From: Diaporthe sp. PMI_573
Taxonomy: Eukaryota > Ascomycota > Sordariomycetes > Diaporthales > Diaporthaceae
NCBI GenBank assembly: GCA_021399435.1
Contig: JAJTUP010000095.1
Location: forward strand, 62,001 to 126,000
Reading direction: 5' to 3'
DNA: 64,000 nucleotides
Shown: piece after piece, positions 10,330 through 22,060 of the stretch
Layout: the number at the start of each line of letters is the position of its first letter
Numbering within the stretch: the first letter of the stretch is position 1
Made by a program: the position numbers and the translations under genes
The notes under the pieces: generated by a model
What the model saw: the letters and a program-made list of their open reading frames with translations, nothing else
What the model was told of the DNA's origin: nothing
Databases searched by the model: none

Positions 10330-11186
10330 GCTATACTGCTGCTTCTTATCCACAAAATGATTCCACCAATAAAACCAGCTTCTTACATACATTTGGTGCT
10401 GTGAGCTCAATATTTCTAGCAAATCAACCGCAACCTTAAGTGTAGTGAGAGCGAGACCAGCGTGCTGTAATATTTAAAAGCATACCCGCTTCACGATACG
10501 TTCTACTAATATAACAACTAAGTGCCTGCTCGACAGACTCGACAATAACAGTGCCTAAATGACATTGTAGCGTGAATAAACAGTCGTTACAGGTGAAGAA
10601 GCGATGAACCGGTGGAGGTTCAGTATCTACAGTAGTGCGCGTAGTCTTCCTGCAGGGGCGTTAGAGCCGAGCTTGCAGAAGCAATAACCTCAATTTCCCA
10701 TGCCCTGCGCCTTCATTTCCAAAGCCCACACTGCCTTCTTCCTCCCTTTTCCTTAACTACAAGGGCACACTGACTTAACATGTATTAACATATCGAGGCC
10801 GACTGCCTTGTCTCTAAACCCTCTCGTGACCTTTTCAAGCGCTAAAGCAGCTAACCCGTCATGCTTTAGATCGGAAAACAGTCCGCTTTTCTGGTCTCAC
10901 ATTGATCTAATCATCCAACATGGACTATTTCGTGGTGGAGGGCTACTGCTGCCGTGGTTGCAGCGAAATCTGTTGTAAATGCACTAGGCACTAAAAAAAG
11001 CCAAGACAACAAGCTTTGTCCGTGTTAGCTTCAAAACGACAAGCACGCAGATCCTTCGGCTTGCTAATTGTAAAAAGCCGCCACCCCGCTCTGTCAACTT
11101 TCTGGCATAATTATAATCTTCCACATGCCAGCCAATCAATTAGGCACTCAATATATACCGCAACATACAAGCCCTAATCTGGACAA
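10330..11186. other. Gene-free stretch with one degenerate repeat
   Basis: No convincing gene. 10563-10640 resembles 12086-12165 (see repeat entries). A short Cys-rich reading at 10920-10990 (YCCRGCSEICCKC) stops quickly and cannot be assigned. Confidence 0.4.
10563..10640 (+). repeat. Degenerate direct repeat, copy 1
   Basis: Shares AACAGTCG..., GTGAAGAAGC, GGTGGA, TTCAGTA.CTACAGTA with 12086-12165, with mostly C/T and G/A differences. The pair brackets the pseudogene at 11187-11905. Confidence 0.5.
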
Positions 11187-11905
11187 AATGAAGCAGTCAG
11201 ACAGGCAAGAGCAAGTTGCTACGTTTATTGACATGATAAAAGCCCTCACCCACAAATGAGGCTTCATAGTCGTTCGCACAGCCACCACCCACACCCACGA
11301 TCAGCTGGCTACAGCCTTCGCCAACCTTCGTGCCCTAGTTCTTACCAATCAAGACTCCAGCACCGAGATAGATCCGGGCACCTTCACACTGCCTCTCCTA
11401 CATCTGCCCAGTGCTGACATACCAGCCGCCCGCGCCACCTTCGACCGCTAGGTCACCTCATACGACAACACAGGCAGAGAATAGAACTCCGACGTACTGC
11501 AAGACATGTTTATCGCCGTCAATAATTTAGCGGTAGAGTCGCTCCTAGCCGGCAGCGGCAAACCGTAAGTTATCGTCGTTAACGCCAAGTACAGCAAAAG
11601 TGGCGGGGCAAGACAGGACTACCCCGAATACATAAGGTGCCTGGCACGATCCCTCTAGACGCTTTGCAACGAGCTTGAGAACGGGGACCAGGGACTTAAG
11701 GCTCTGTCACCAGCAAGGCAGTACGCGGACCAGATTCCATTATTTGACGGGTCGCCAAAGAGAAAGGTACTTAAGCCTAAGCGGCCTTCTAGGGGAGCAC
11801 GTGTCGAGTTTTCGAGAGGCACGCAGAGGGGATGTGCTGGGGGGACGCAGCGTGGTGTCCAGGGCGGTACTTAGCAAGGCGTCTAGTTCCCCAGATGACG
11901 GCTAA
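11187..11905 (+). pseudogene. Unassigned pseudogene with repeated in-frame stops
   Basis: A single frame starting ATGAAGCAGTCAGACAGG reads for about 230 codons as a plausible soluble protein (ATAFANLRALVLTNQDS, PLLHLPSADIPAARATFDR, SGGARQDYPEYIRCLARSL) but is broken by TGA near 11257 and TAG near 11450, 11483, 11565 and 11657. The residues expected at several TAGs are Trp or Gln, which C-to-T or G-to-A change turns into stops. The tail is basic (SPKRKVLKPKRPSRGARVEF). No family recognised. Confidence 0.5.
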
Positions 11906-12085
11906 AGATCCAGATCGAGTTGGCGAGTTTCACACCGAGAGATTCAGTTGTAACGTCGATTTCTGGGTTCTAAGCAGATGATAACACGAATGCACTTTTC
12001 GGCAGTCTTCGAGCTACAGCCATGCCATGGTTTACATCAACGAATGGTGGGACCTTGCTATACTCCAGCGATGGGAAAGTATAAA

Positions 12086-12165
12086 TGGCAGCGTAACGTG
12101 GACGAACAGTCGCTGTCAGTGAAGAAGCAACGGACTGGTGGACTTTCAGTACCTACAGTACGTGT
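12086..12165 (+). repeat. Degenerate direct repeat, copy 2
   Basis: Partner of 10563-10640. The sequence between here and 12722 holds no readable gene. Confidence 0.5.
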
Positions 12166-12722
12166 AACTGCTTTTAGCTTGCGCTCCATCTCGCTAAACA
12201 TCTGGTAACAATGCTGATCCTGACTGAATTCCCGAGTACTTTACACTTTTAGGGGCGCACGTCAAATTTTGTGCCGTACAGCACCGACTCAGGATGAGAA
12301 ATAGCCCAACCATTGCGGCCTGCGATTCCAACCCAGGAGGCGTCCTGTAGTTGCGCGCGTCTTTCTGTGTTCGGTGCACACAAGCGAAGGTCGTAAATAG
12401 AGCATCCTCAGGCAAAACATAATTTTACAATGGCAGTAATGTTAGATTTCTGCCGTCTGTCTAGGCATGTTAACGTTCTACAAACATTGGTAAGGAGCCC
12501 TGGAGGCGAAGTTTCTATTTAAGTTGCTGTTCGCCTACTCAAGTACGCGGATACTAAGATATTTTTGCAGCACAATAGTCTATACTGCTGGCATGTAAAT
12601 TGTCATTATCCAACTTTTTATGAAGGAAATCCAAAGATGACTGATGACTGACATTACCAACTATCGCATCAACCGATGACAAGACGAAATAAATTATCAA
12701 ACCTTGTGAGTACGCTTGGCCC

Positions 12723-14619
12723 TTAAGCAGCATCAGGTTCACCAGCATCGCTCACAATCTCCAGCGAGTCAATGTCCAGCTCCTCCTTCCGCCTCCTAAA
12801 CATTATGACGGTCTTGGGATTGACCTGTCTCGAGACACCTGCGACAAGAGGGTCCACCGTGTTCCCGGGCGCCAATTTCCAGTCGTACTTCAAAAGCAAA
12901 TGGCACAGCGCCACCTTCACCTCATTGGAAGCAAAGAACCGCCCCGGGCATGCATGCAGCCCGTGGCCAAAGGCCAGGTGGTCGGGGCTCGTCGTGACGA
13001 GCTGCGCTTTGTTCATCTTGGCAGGATCCTCGCGCATGCGCCTGAACCGGTAAATGTCGTAACGATCCACGTCTTCGTAGATCTTGGTATCCTTCATGCT
13101 CGACGCGTCGACAACGATCCGTTCTCCGCGGCGGATCGTAATCCCCTCGTCCAGTTTGATGTCCTTGGTAGCCATGCGGCGCATTTGAACTATCAACACC
13201 ACCTGTTAGTCGAAACCTTCGCGTCTGCATCAGACTTACGGGATGAAGCAGCAACCTACGCATTGAGTTCGGCTTCATCCGCTGCGTCTCCTTGAAAGCG
13301 CTGTCCACAAGCTTCATGTTATACAGCGCTGTCTTCTTCCATCCTTCAGCCTTCAAGACTTGGATGATCTCGTCGCGGAGGGGCTTGATCAGCTCGGGCT
13401 CGTTGGCGAGGAACATCATCGTCTGTGCGAGCAGGTCCGTCGTCGTGTGGATCGCAGCAAACGACAGCGACAGCTGGAACACGGCCTCGTCGTAGGCCCG
13501 CCCTTTGCACTCCATCTCGGCCCATTCGATGGCATCGTTGTACTCAGGCGGCTTCGCCCCCTCGTCCGCGGCTTTCCTCTTGTCGGCGCGCCGCTTCTCA
13601 ACCACGGGGCTGATGAGCGCCGACGATTCGGCCAGGGACTGCCGCGCGAGCCTGCATTCGGGGACGAACCAGTGCAGGAGAATTCGCAGCGGCCGGGGCA
13701 CGAGCTGGAGCTTCATCGCGGCCTTGAAGGAGATGATGGTGTAGTCCTTTGTGATACGCAGCCAGTCGTCGTTGCGGCAGAGCTCGTCGCCCAGGAAGAC
13801 ACGCGAAGAGAGGCGGGCGACGAGGTCGAGGATCGCATCCTTGGCGGGGATTTGTCGCCATTCTTGCGGAAAGCATTAGCTTGAGCGCGTTGAGGTGGGG
13901 GCAGGTGCTCGCTGCAATGAAGGCATACCAGGCGACTCGCCAAAGATATGGCTTGCTCCAAATGCTGCTTCGAGCGATAGCGGTCCAGTTACCGTGTCTG
14001 GAAGTTTATATGGTCAGATTGAGTGTCGTATTAAACAGGGCAGGCTGCACTCACTGAGGCACTTGGTGAGCTGCTTCATCAGCACATTTTGCAAGATGCG
14101 GGACTCGTGGTCCACGAAACCGAAAGGTTCAAAGCCCGGAAGTGAGTAATGGAAGTCCTATACATCACTTAGTCAGTCCACTTGAGGTGGCGACGAGCGA
14201 CGCCGGGAGAGGCGAAAATGGCCGGGTGAAAAGTTGGGGCTCCCCACCGTCTTGACGACGTCAGCAAAGCTCAAGTCCTTCTCGTTGCGGATGCTGTGAG
14301 CGAAGCGGGGAGGCAACACCGTCACATAGCCAACCTCCGATAGCACTTTGAAGGGCTTGTCCGCAACCGTAGATCTCGCCTTGGACAAGACTTGCATCCC
14401 CGTCTTGAAGAAATCCATCCGAGCCAAAGGCTGTGGGCGGAACCATCTTGGGGGATTAACGAATGGGATGTCATCCTTGTTGCTCAGTTTGAGAGCAACG
14501 CATACGAGGAACACGAGGAAGGCTGTGAGAATATAGCCGTGGGGTGGCATCTCGAGCCCCAACGGGAGGGCGGTATCCGGCCATGAGTTCGGTTGGGCTA
14601 CAGGCGAGGTGGATGCCAT
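12723..14619 (-). CDS. Cytochrome P450 monooxygenase, five exons
   Basis: Exons 14619-14248, 14157-14055, 13997-13929, 13862-13260 and 13189-12723 join in frame through four GT-AG introns of 57-90 nt to give 537 residues, the usual fungal P450 size. The N-terminus has one membrane anchor (ILTAFLVFLVCVALKL) then a Pro-rich hinge. The exon 2-3 region reads DFHYSLPGFEPFGFVDHESR. The helix-I region is SFAAIHTTTDLL, helix K is ETQR (ExxR), and the haem loop is FGHGLHACPG with the iron-ligand Cys at about residue 463. It should be an ER-anchored haem monooxygenase needing a reductase. Substrate cannot be told; similar fungal P450s often act on terpenoid or other secondary metabolites, but no biosynthetic partner gene is visible. 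Divergent from the gene at 15936. Confidence 0.92.
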
Positions 14620-15935
14620 TATTCGTGTTTGACTGTCGTGTTGATGTGTGAGGTGTGAAACTTACCGAAGTTGAGTGTGAATGATGAGGGACAGTTCGGG
14701 TATTAAATAAATGATTTTTTTTAAGTAGTATTGTTCTTAATCCGTGTACTCACGAAGCTATATTCGGTTCTTTGATGCAGTGGTCTCAGTGAAGGGGGTT
14801 TACAGCTGGTGATCTTGGTCTTGGCGTGCATAACTTTGTGCATACGGGAAGCTGTCGGCGCCGAGACTGCAACACATGTTCCAAGAAACGGGATTCGGAC
14901 CACAGAATAATAACTCTAGGGAGCGATTGCTATGAGTGGCAATGCTGGTAATTAGTGAAAGCTTGTTTGTGATCTACAGCTATTCAGCCTCGCCTGAAGA
15001 TGTCTGGCTGCACCGCTAGCTACCGAACAAGGCTTGTAGATGCCGAGGTAGTTGACTGGTATTGAGGGAGTACGTCCTAGGCTCCAAGTCACGGCCTCTA
15101 AGGAATTGTGTCAGGGGCGTCGCTGGGGGAGTGTAGCCTCAAAACAACACTACGGACAGGCAATTCCCTACATTGAGGACTGCGTTATCCATTCAAGTTG
15201 ATTCGGTATGCTTTCAATGACAGTTTCTCCTAGAGTTATGCGAGACGACCTATTCCAATTCATTCCGGCCTTCCGCTCATCGCGCCTTGGATTTTGGGTG
15301 TCCGTCCGCTTGAATTATTTGGCTTCGGATTTTCAACCCTCCCTATTGGCTATCGGATTTCGACATACCCACAGCATCGGTATCCGCACAGCACACCTCA
15401 AAACGGAGTTTGCGAATTAACCATTTGCGAATCCCGTCCTCGTTTAAGATAAGGCAGATTTGGCTACATTGCACAAAATGAGTCAAGTATAGAGCACCGG
15501 AATCCCGGGTCCCCTCCTTCCGAATGGCCAAACACCTCTAACAACGTCATTAAACATGAGGCTATCAGACTCAGCCCAGTGGAGAAGCGCCCCCGCCCTT
15601 ATGCTGAAAGTGTCTCAACGCACCCTTGGTAAACGTTTGCCGTGTTTTTCTTTTATTTTTTGGCCAATGAAGCGGCCTCGTCAACCGGACGGTAATCGAA
15701 TTCATCCCGGAGAGCGGATAGGAGCCGTCAGAAAGGTTGTCTTGATGTCGCGCACGATGGTCAGGAGTAATGGGTCCATTCAAGAGCACTCTGCTCGTAA
15801 TTACGTACAAAACTACCACAACGCTCCTCCTTTGACACTCGTGGCCAGGCACGTTCACCTACACTTGAAGCAGCAGCCTAGTAGACGGGACAAATTCAGG
15901 TTGTTCAGTGGAATTTTCGAGCTGTCGATTTCCGG
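14620..15935. other. Divergent intergenic region of the P450 and OSTA-like genes
   Basis: About 1.3 kb with no supported gene. It should contain both promoters. An AT-rich TTTATTTAATAC-like stretch lies about 80-95 bases upstream of the P450 start (minus strand). Frames at 15208-15420 and 15556-16227 overlap the next gene or lack any domain and are treated as chance. Confidence 0.5.
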
Positions 15936-17605
15936 ATGGCGAAGTGCACACATCACCCTCTCGACGTGCCAAGTAAGTCACCAACAGATGGCTATTTACC
16001 GCCGCAAGGGAGCACGCCTAACAAATCGCCCATGCAGTCGTCGAGCAGCAGCTCGCGAGCGGCATTCGAGTTCACGGTCTCCTGCTATCCCTCTCGACTT
16101 CCGCAACCCTCGTAGCTTGCTGCCTCACTGCTTGGCAGGTCTTCCAACACGCCAGGCACTACACGAAACCAAACGAACAGAAACAGTGAGTCTCCGCGCG
16201 CAGTGGCACGGAAGTCCTTCCAGCTGACATTAATGTTTCCTCTTCAGAATAATCCGAATCCTGTTGATGGTCCCTATCTACACCATCGCCTGCACAGTCA
16301 GTATTGAGTTTTACAAGCAGCACGTCTACCTCGCAAGCATCTACGAATTCTACGAGTCCCTGGTCATCGCGGCTTTCTTTCTCTTACTATGCCAGCTCTT
16401 ACACCCGGATCGCAGTACGCTTGAGCGGGCGTTCTCCCTAGTGGAGCCGAAGCCGTGGATACATCCGATACGCTTCCTGGTCGTCCACATTGGGCGCAGG
16501 AATGCCCAAAGCATGGACGGCCTGAAATGGTTCAACGTAAGGCTATGGAGTCTTTTTTCGAGAGGCCTAGCTAATACAAACATGTGCTCAAGACAATCTG
16601 GTTCTGTGTCTTCCAATTTTGCATTGTCAAGTTTCTGGGCGCTCTTGTCAAATGCATAACAGAGGCTACCGATGTGTACTGCGAAGATTCGAGCAGTGCC
16701 AGTCATGCCAAGCTATGGGTATGCTGGCACCTTCCTCAATGAGAGTACTGTCACCGTTGATTGCTGATGATCTTGGTTTGCAGGTCATGATCATTGAGAT
16801 CCTGTCGCTTGTGACTGCCATGATGTGCTTACTCCAGTTCTACCAGCAAACCAAGAAAGAGCTGGAGGCCCACCAATCTCTATTGAAATTTATCGCCATC
16901 AAGTTGGTAGTGTTCCTCTTTTATGTCCAAAATGTAAGTAAATCACCTGCAAATAGCATTCTGTACAGCAACCTCCAGACACTATCTCGTCGCTAATAAT
17001 CTGAATAGTTCATCTTCAGTCTCCTCACGAAAGAAGACGGACCCATAAAGCCAACCGCGACGACGTCGTACCCCTCGTGGGCCGTCGGTGTCCCCAACAC
17101 AATTCTTTGCTTCGAGATGGCAGCCGTGTCCATTTTACACATTTTCGCATATCCCCACGAACCGTACCGACTGCGCGCCCAGGCGATAGATGATTCCAAC
17201 AGTGATGAGTGTAGGGCGGGAGGTCACGATCAGTATCCGCTGACTCAAGCCCTGGAGACGCGAAGCCGTGAGGGCTGGACACCACAGCATTGCGGTGCGG
17301 CCGAGGACTGCGTGCGTGATGGAACGCGAAGGTTGCATCAGCCTGCTAAGCCACGTGAATATATTGGCCGGTTCGAGTGGAAGGCATTGGTGGACGCGCT
17401 CAACTTTGTTGATGTCGTGTCTGCTGTTGTAACTGCGTCGCGTTGGCTGGTGGCGCAACGACGGGAGGATGCTGCGCGGGCCTCGACTGTCGATAGCGAC
17501 TTTGACTATCCATACAGCACTGGTGACACCAGCATAGTGAAGACCACCGACCTCTCCCGGGCGTTGGACAGAGCCCAGGTTCCAACATCCTCTATGAGGA
17601 TATAA
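15936..17605 (+). CDS. OSTalpha/TMEM184 (DUF300) family membrane protein, six exons
   Basis: Exons 15936-15972, 16038-16185, 16248-16536, 16593-16718, 16784-16933 and 17009-17605 join through five GT-AG introns and close in frame to 448 residues. Family hallmarks include YTKPNEQKQIIRILLMVPIY at the second/third membrane segment, YEFYESLVIAAFFLLLCQLL, GLKWFNTIWFCVFQFCIVKF, then LLKFIAIKLVVFLFYVQNFI and WAVGVPNTILCFEM. About seven membrane segments are expected, followed by a polar C-terminal tail of about 150 residues. Relatives are transmembrane proteins of the organic solute transporter alpha group; the fungal role is not established. The first exon is very short (12 codons), so the start is the least certain part. 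Confidence 0.88.
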
Positions 17606-18305
17606 GAGGCCACTTGTTGGGAAGCTAGGGGCTAATGGTTACTATAGTACCGCTCTTTGTGTGCCGCCAGACAGATCATCGAAATGTGGCCTTTGACAAC
17701 AGCTAATCGGGATTGCAGTGAAGGTTCAATATGGCATTATTGATATTCTGTGCTCAGCAATTATAGAAATCCTAGAATAGTTAAGCATTGGTATAGATGA
17801 TATGCGGTAACAATTAGCTGATTTTCATCATCCTGATATCTTCAATACCACAGGGATGGTTACTAGTAGCTACAGGCACCAATTTCAGGTCAGGGTCTGT
17901 CAGATGTGCCGGCGCTCAAGGAATGGCCGCCCCAGGTCTTGAAGAAAGAACATGCAACGCAATACGCACAGTGACCACCTATCATTTGGATCCTGATTAC
18001 GCATCACATATGCCGTATATACACATAACTATTCAATTACAACTACTTGTTTAGCAAGCCTCGCGGTACGTAGCTAAATCAAACTAGTAGAAACATCGCG
18101 AGGTGATAAATATAACCTAAAGCCTAGACTAAACCAAGTAGTTAATAAATAAAAATACCAATAAACCCTTTTTATAAAATAATTAGGTTTATAGTTTCGG
18201 CCTCCGCCGCGCAAGCAGCCATCAGAGCCGTCGACCTGGCCACTGCGCGACGTCAGTAAGACTTTTACGCACTATACGTGTACTTTATGCACAGGGAGCA
18301 ATAGA
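17606..18305. other. Intergenic, with a diverged relic of the 41-kb palindrome arm
   Basis: No gene. 17946-18013 contains GCACAGTGACCACC and flanking sequence that parallels one arm of the palindrome at 41323-41604 with C/T-type differences. 18060-18190 is AT-rich. Confidence 0.5.
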
Positions 18306-18313
18306 GCTTTCGG
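18306..18313. repeat. 8-bp target-site duplication, left
   Basis: GCTTTCGG, repeated exactly at 21387-21394. Confidence 0.95.
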
Positions 18314-21300
18314 CAGTGATGTTATTGGATTGGAGGCAATTTGGATTGGACTGGATTTGTCGGAAAATGGCTGGACTGGATTTGGGTTTCTCGAAGATTT
18401 GGACTGGATTGGATTGATTGGCAACCAGCTCCTGGAGCTCCAATGGTCTAACCTGATAAGGCAAGAGCTAAGCCTAATTGAGTGGTCATGAGGAGTCTCC
18501 CGTCGCAGCTGCCGTCGCAGACCACGACACGACGCGCGAACTATCGTTCCGCTATTGGGTTAACATCCAACGCGTGCAGATTGCTACGCTATTAAAAGCA
18601 TGGAGGCAAACGCGTCGCTCGCGACTTCAGCAGTCCTTCTACTGTGGCAGACGTGTCTGAACAGTCCACTCACCAGCTACACCATGGCCACTATCTCCAG
18701 CTATTTCGGTGCTGCCAGCGGTCGCCGTCCTGATTCTGACAGAGTTATTCTTGCTCCAACATATATTAGTCCTCGCCCAAACGACCCCGACGGAACCCTG
18801 ATCGAACCCGACGAATTCAAGCTGAATGGGAAGCAATATGTACGCTACTCTGTTGTGGCAAAGTCCCAAAAGCACACCAAGAAAAGGACATCAGTCGTCT
18901 GGCAGTATGGTGAAGACATACAACTCAAGCAGGACCCGACGAAGAGGTTCTGGTACTGTTATCTGTGCGAACAGCAGCAGCGCCAACAGGGACTTCCTAT
19001 TTCCGGCAAGGGCAATTGTACTGCCTTAGACCACCTGGAATCGAAACACCAAATCGATAGGGAGACTGGTGAGCACGGACATCCAAAGCGCCACCCATCG
19101 CAGCCATCAATTGTCGACTTCAACAACATATCCACCGTTGTATTCAAACGCCGATTTGACGAGTTCAAGGAACTTCTGATTCGATGGATCGTCTATTGTC
19201 ACATCGCCTTCTTTCAAATCGAGAACCTATACTTTCGCGAACTCCTCTTCTATGTTTTCCCTGGCCTGGCAACACTCCTTCCAAAGGCGAGACTAGTGAT
19301 TCGCAGATGGATAATAGAGGCCTTTGAGGCACGAAAGGACAACCTGCGTCAAGAAATGCAAGCGGCCCACAGCAATATATCGATATCGTTCGATTTATGG
19401 ACGTCACCGAACTATCAGGCTATCCTCGGATGTGTCGCGCACTTTATCAACAGAAGCGGAAAGAGAAGAACGGTTGTTCTGGCTCTTCGCGAACTGGTTG
19501 GCGAGCATTCAGGTGAGAATATGGCAGATGTCCTCCTACATATATTTGATGACTACGGGATCAGTGGCCGGATCGGTTATTTCATGGCAGACAATGCAAG
19601 TTCGAATGATGCCTGCATCGACCTGGTCCTGCAGGCTCTTTACCCGCACATGAGCAGGAAACATCGCGTACGACGTCGCCTTCGGTGTTTTGGCCATATC
19701 GTCAATCTCTGCGCCCAGGCGTTTATTATGGGAAAGGATGCTGCGAAGACCTGCAAGGATCTGGACTCTGCGTATCGAGAAGGGGACTACACACGGATTC
19801 GTGAGCTGTGGAAGAAGCGCGGTGCAATTGGGAGGCTCCATAATATCGTACGATACATTAGAGCTAGCCCTCAACGGCGCCAATTCTTCAGATCAATACA
19901 AATTGGCGGCGATCTGGCTGCATTTGACGGATTGGAGGTAAGCCCCCCTAGTGCGCGCCGCAAGGTAGTCGCGGCGTCCTACACTTCCGGTTTCAGTACT
20001 GACGTTGGAGTTTGTTGCAGCTTGTTCAAAGTCAGTCAACACGCTGGAATTCTTATTTCTTGTCGATTGGACGCGCTCTTAATGTCAAAGAACGTATCCA
20101 GCTCTTCTGCGATCAATATGAGCCTCCACGAAGCGACAGAGACGTCCTGGACCAACGCCTCAGCCCACGGCAGTGGGACGAACTCGGACACCTCCATGAC
20201 CAACTCGAGACATTCTACGAGGCCACAGTAATGAACGAAGGCAGACAGTGGACTCTTGCAGATCATTTTCAATCGCTAGACTGGCTTATAGATGAAATCC
20301 ACCTTGCTCAGCGAAAGTTTGAACAGCTCGCCGAAGACGCAATGCGGAAGCGTGGCCCGAATAGACAGGATAAGCAGAACGAATTCGACGACTATAACTG
20401 GCTTGCTGCGGCTGCAGAAGTTGCCTGGCAGAAATGCGAGAAGTACTACAACAAGGCCGATGAATCGCCCGCTTACTACGCCGCCATATCGTTGAATCCA
20501 AGCCTTAAGAACCAATGGTACTATCAGGTTTGGAATGGCAGTGATGATAAGCGTGCCTGGATCCAAGCTGCTGTTGGAGCAGTTAAGGAGCTCTGGGTTG
20601 ACGAATACAAAGGCAAGTTCGCCCACGGCGCGCCAGTTCCTACCCACGTCTTTAAGGCCACAGAACCGAAAGAGAAATCGTTTACTTCAGTGAGAAACCA
20701 CAAGCGTCTCAAACTACACCACCTCGACCCTAATTCAAGCCCCGAACTGCCCTCAACGGATCACTACAATGAGTTTATCACCGCTGACGTTATCGGCCTT
20801 AATGATGACGAGGAATTCGACCCCATCCAGTACTGGAATGAGCGTTACCACTCGCAGACGGACCTAGCTCGCATGGCGCTGGACGTTTTAGCCCTGCCTC
20901 CCATGTCAGATGAGTGTGAGCGCCTTTTTAGCAGCGCCAAGCTCCTCCTTACAGATCATCGCTCGCGGCTCCGGATGGACGTCATTGAAGCCAGCGAGTG
21001 CTTACGAGCTTGGTATGGTCGCCCGGAGCAGAAGGCATTTGATGACTCTGCCATCGGTTTGATGGAGGGTGAGGCAGGGAGTACAGTTGGGGCGGATGGG
21101 CTGGGTGAGGGAGAGGAAGGCGGCGAAGATGATGGAAGCGAGAAGAACATACTGGAGACGCAAGTTGCTAGAGAACATGAGCTCCGTAGTTAGGTGGTGT
21201 CATAACCCAAGGACAAGAACAGTTCTACTCCAAGTCTGCTTATTCAGCGGCTCATTGATTGTCCCAAAAGGGTAAAGATATGAACTGGATCGGTTCTGGA

Positions 21301-21386
21301 TATCCTGGAGGCTGCCTGTCCCCACGTCTGGACTGGATTGGATCGAGGCTCGGATCCAGCTCCAATCCAATCCAATAACATCACTG
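18314..21386 (+). mobile_element. Intact hAT transposon, 3.07 kb, with 8-bp duplication
   Basis: Begins CAGTGATGTTATTGGATTGG and ends with its inverted complement; the terminal repeats are followed by TGGATTGGA-type subterminal repeats. Flanked by the direct duplication GCTTTCGG, the exact 8-bp length expected for hAT. The transposase frame is intact apart from one intron. The same family has left pieces at 25369-25508 (terminus) and 29603-29893 (C-terminus). Confidence 0.96.
18684..21193 (+). CDS. hAT transposase, two exons
   Basis: Exon 18684-19937, GT-AG intron 19938-20020, exon 20021-21193: 808 residues. The start MATISSYFG is chosen because it opens the conserved part; an in-frame ATG at 18600 would add 28 residues. 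A BED-like zinc finger (CYLCEQQQ ... ALDHLESKH, C-x2-C...H-x4-H) lies at about 90-135. The RNase H-like catalytic fold shows SFDLWTSPN, MADNASSND and CFGHIVNLCAQ. The C-terminal dimerisation domain reads DPIQYWNERYHSQ ... SDECERLFSSAKLLLTDH. The tail is acidic. With no stop or shift, the enzyme may be active on its own element's ends. Confidence 0.94.
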
Positions 21387-21394
21387 GCTTTCGG
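21387..21394. repeat. 8-bp target-site duplication, right
   Basis: GCTTTCGG, identical to 18306-18313. Confidence 0.95.
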
Positions 21395-21399
21395 CACGA

Positions 21400-22060
21400 C
21401 ACAATTATCATTGGATGGAGGATATTCTTGCGACGGTCCTACCGCCGATCAGGTTCTATCGGTTTGAACAAAAAAACCCAGGAAACCCCACCAATTGGCA
21501 CGCACGATTTAGTTGCCGAGTTGTCAACAGAACTTCGCTTGTCAATCCCAGAGATAGAAGGCCCGGAGGCTCCAGCGGGCCATCAGGGAGTTTCATAATT
21601 CCGTGCATGTCGAGGAGATCGAAAGGCAGCTGAACGGGATCAGGCCGCCAGACGTGATCGTGCCACCTACTATCCAATATGACCTCCCCGAGAGGGCCCA
21701 CCTGGCGCGACTTCTCTCAAACGCAGCTGATTTCAAGAATAGAACCGAATTGCAGGAGATTCGGACAGAGCTCGTAAGCACAATTGCTCAGCTCTGCACA
21801 CGGAGAGAGAGTCCTTGTCGGGGCCAAGCCCGTCGGGGTGGCAATGCGGCTGCGTCTTTGTCAAATTCAGGAACAGCCATCGGTTTCTCAAAGTCAGGAC
21901 ATAAAGCGGTCGAGTACAAGAGCGGACCAACTCAAATCTCCGCTCACGAGCTAACCGACCAAAACAAAGCGCTTTTGCATGCTGTCCCTTTTGTCGATGG
22001 GCCGATGACCAGTGAAGTAAATAGTGTGGCCGTAAATAAGACGATATCATATTCAATATC
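21400..22060 (+). pseudogene. Unassigned helical protein remnant
   Basis: The clearest part (21603-21840) reads HVEEIERQLNGIRPPDVIV, then DLPERAHLARLLSNAADF, then TELVSTIAQLCTRRES. The pattern ERxxLAxLL...N...L...LRT...V..I..LC.RRE is reminiscent of the C-terminal tail of fungal DUF3435 (tyrosine-recombinase-like) proteins, but no catalytic part is visible, so this is only a suggestion. Upstream segments are in other frames (PEIEGPEAPAGHQG). The hAT at 18314-21386 landed just upstream, possibly in the same old gene. Confidence 0.3.

Noticed and set aside
13292..13961. Plus-strand frames opposite the P450
   Set aside because: Antisense shadows of GC-rich P450 exons; the P450 exons on the other strand join perfectly.
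15556..16227. 223-codon plus-strand frame
   Set aside because: Overlaps exons 1-2 and two introns of the OSTA-like gene in another frame and has no domain.
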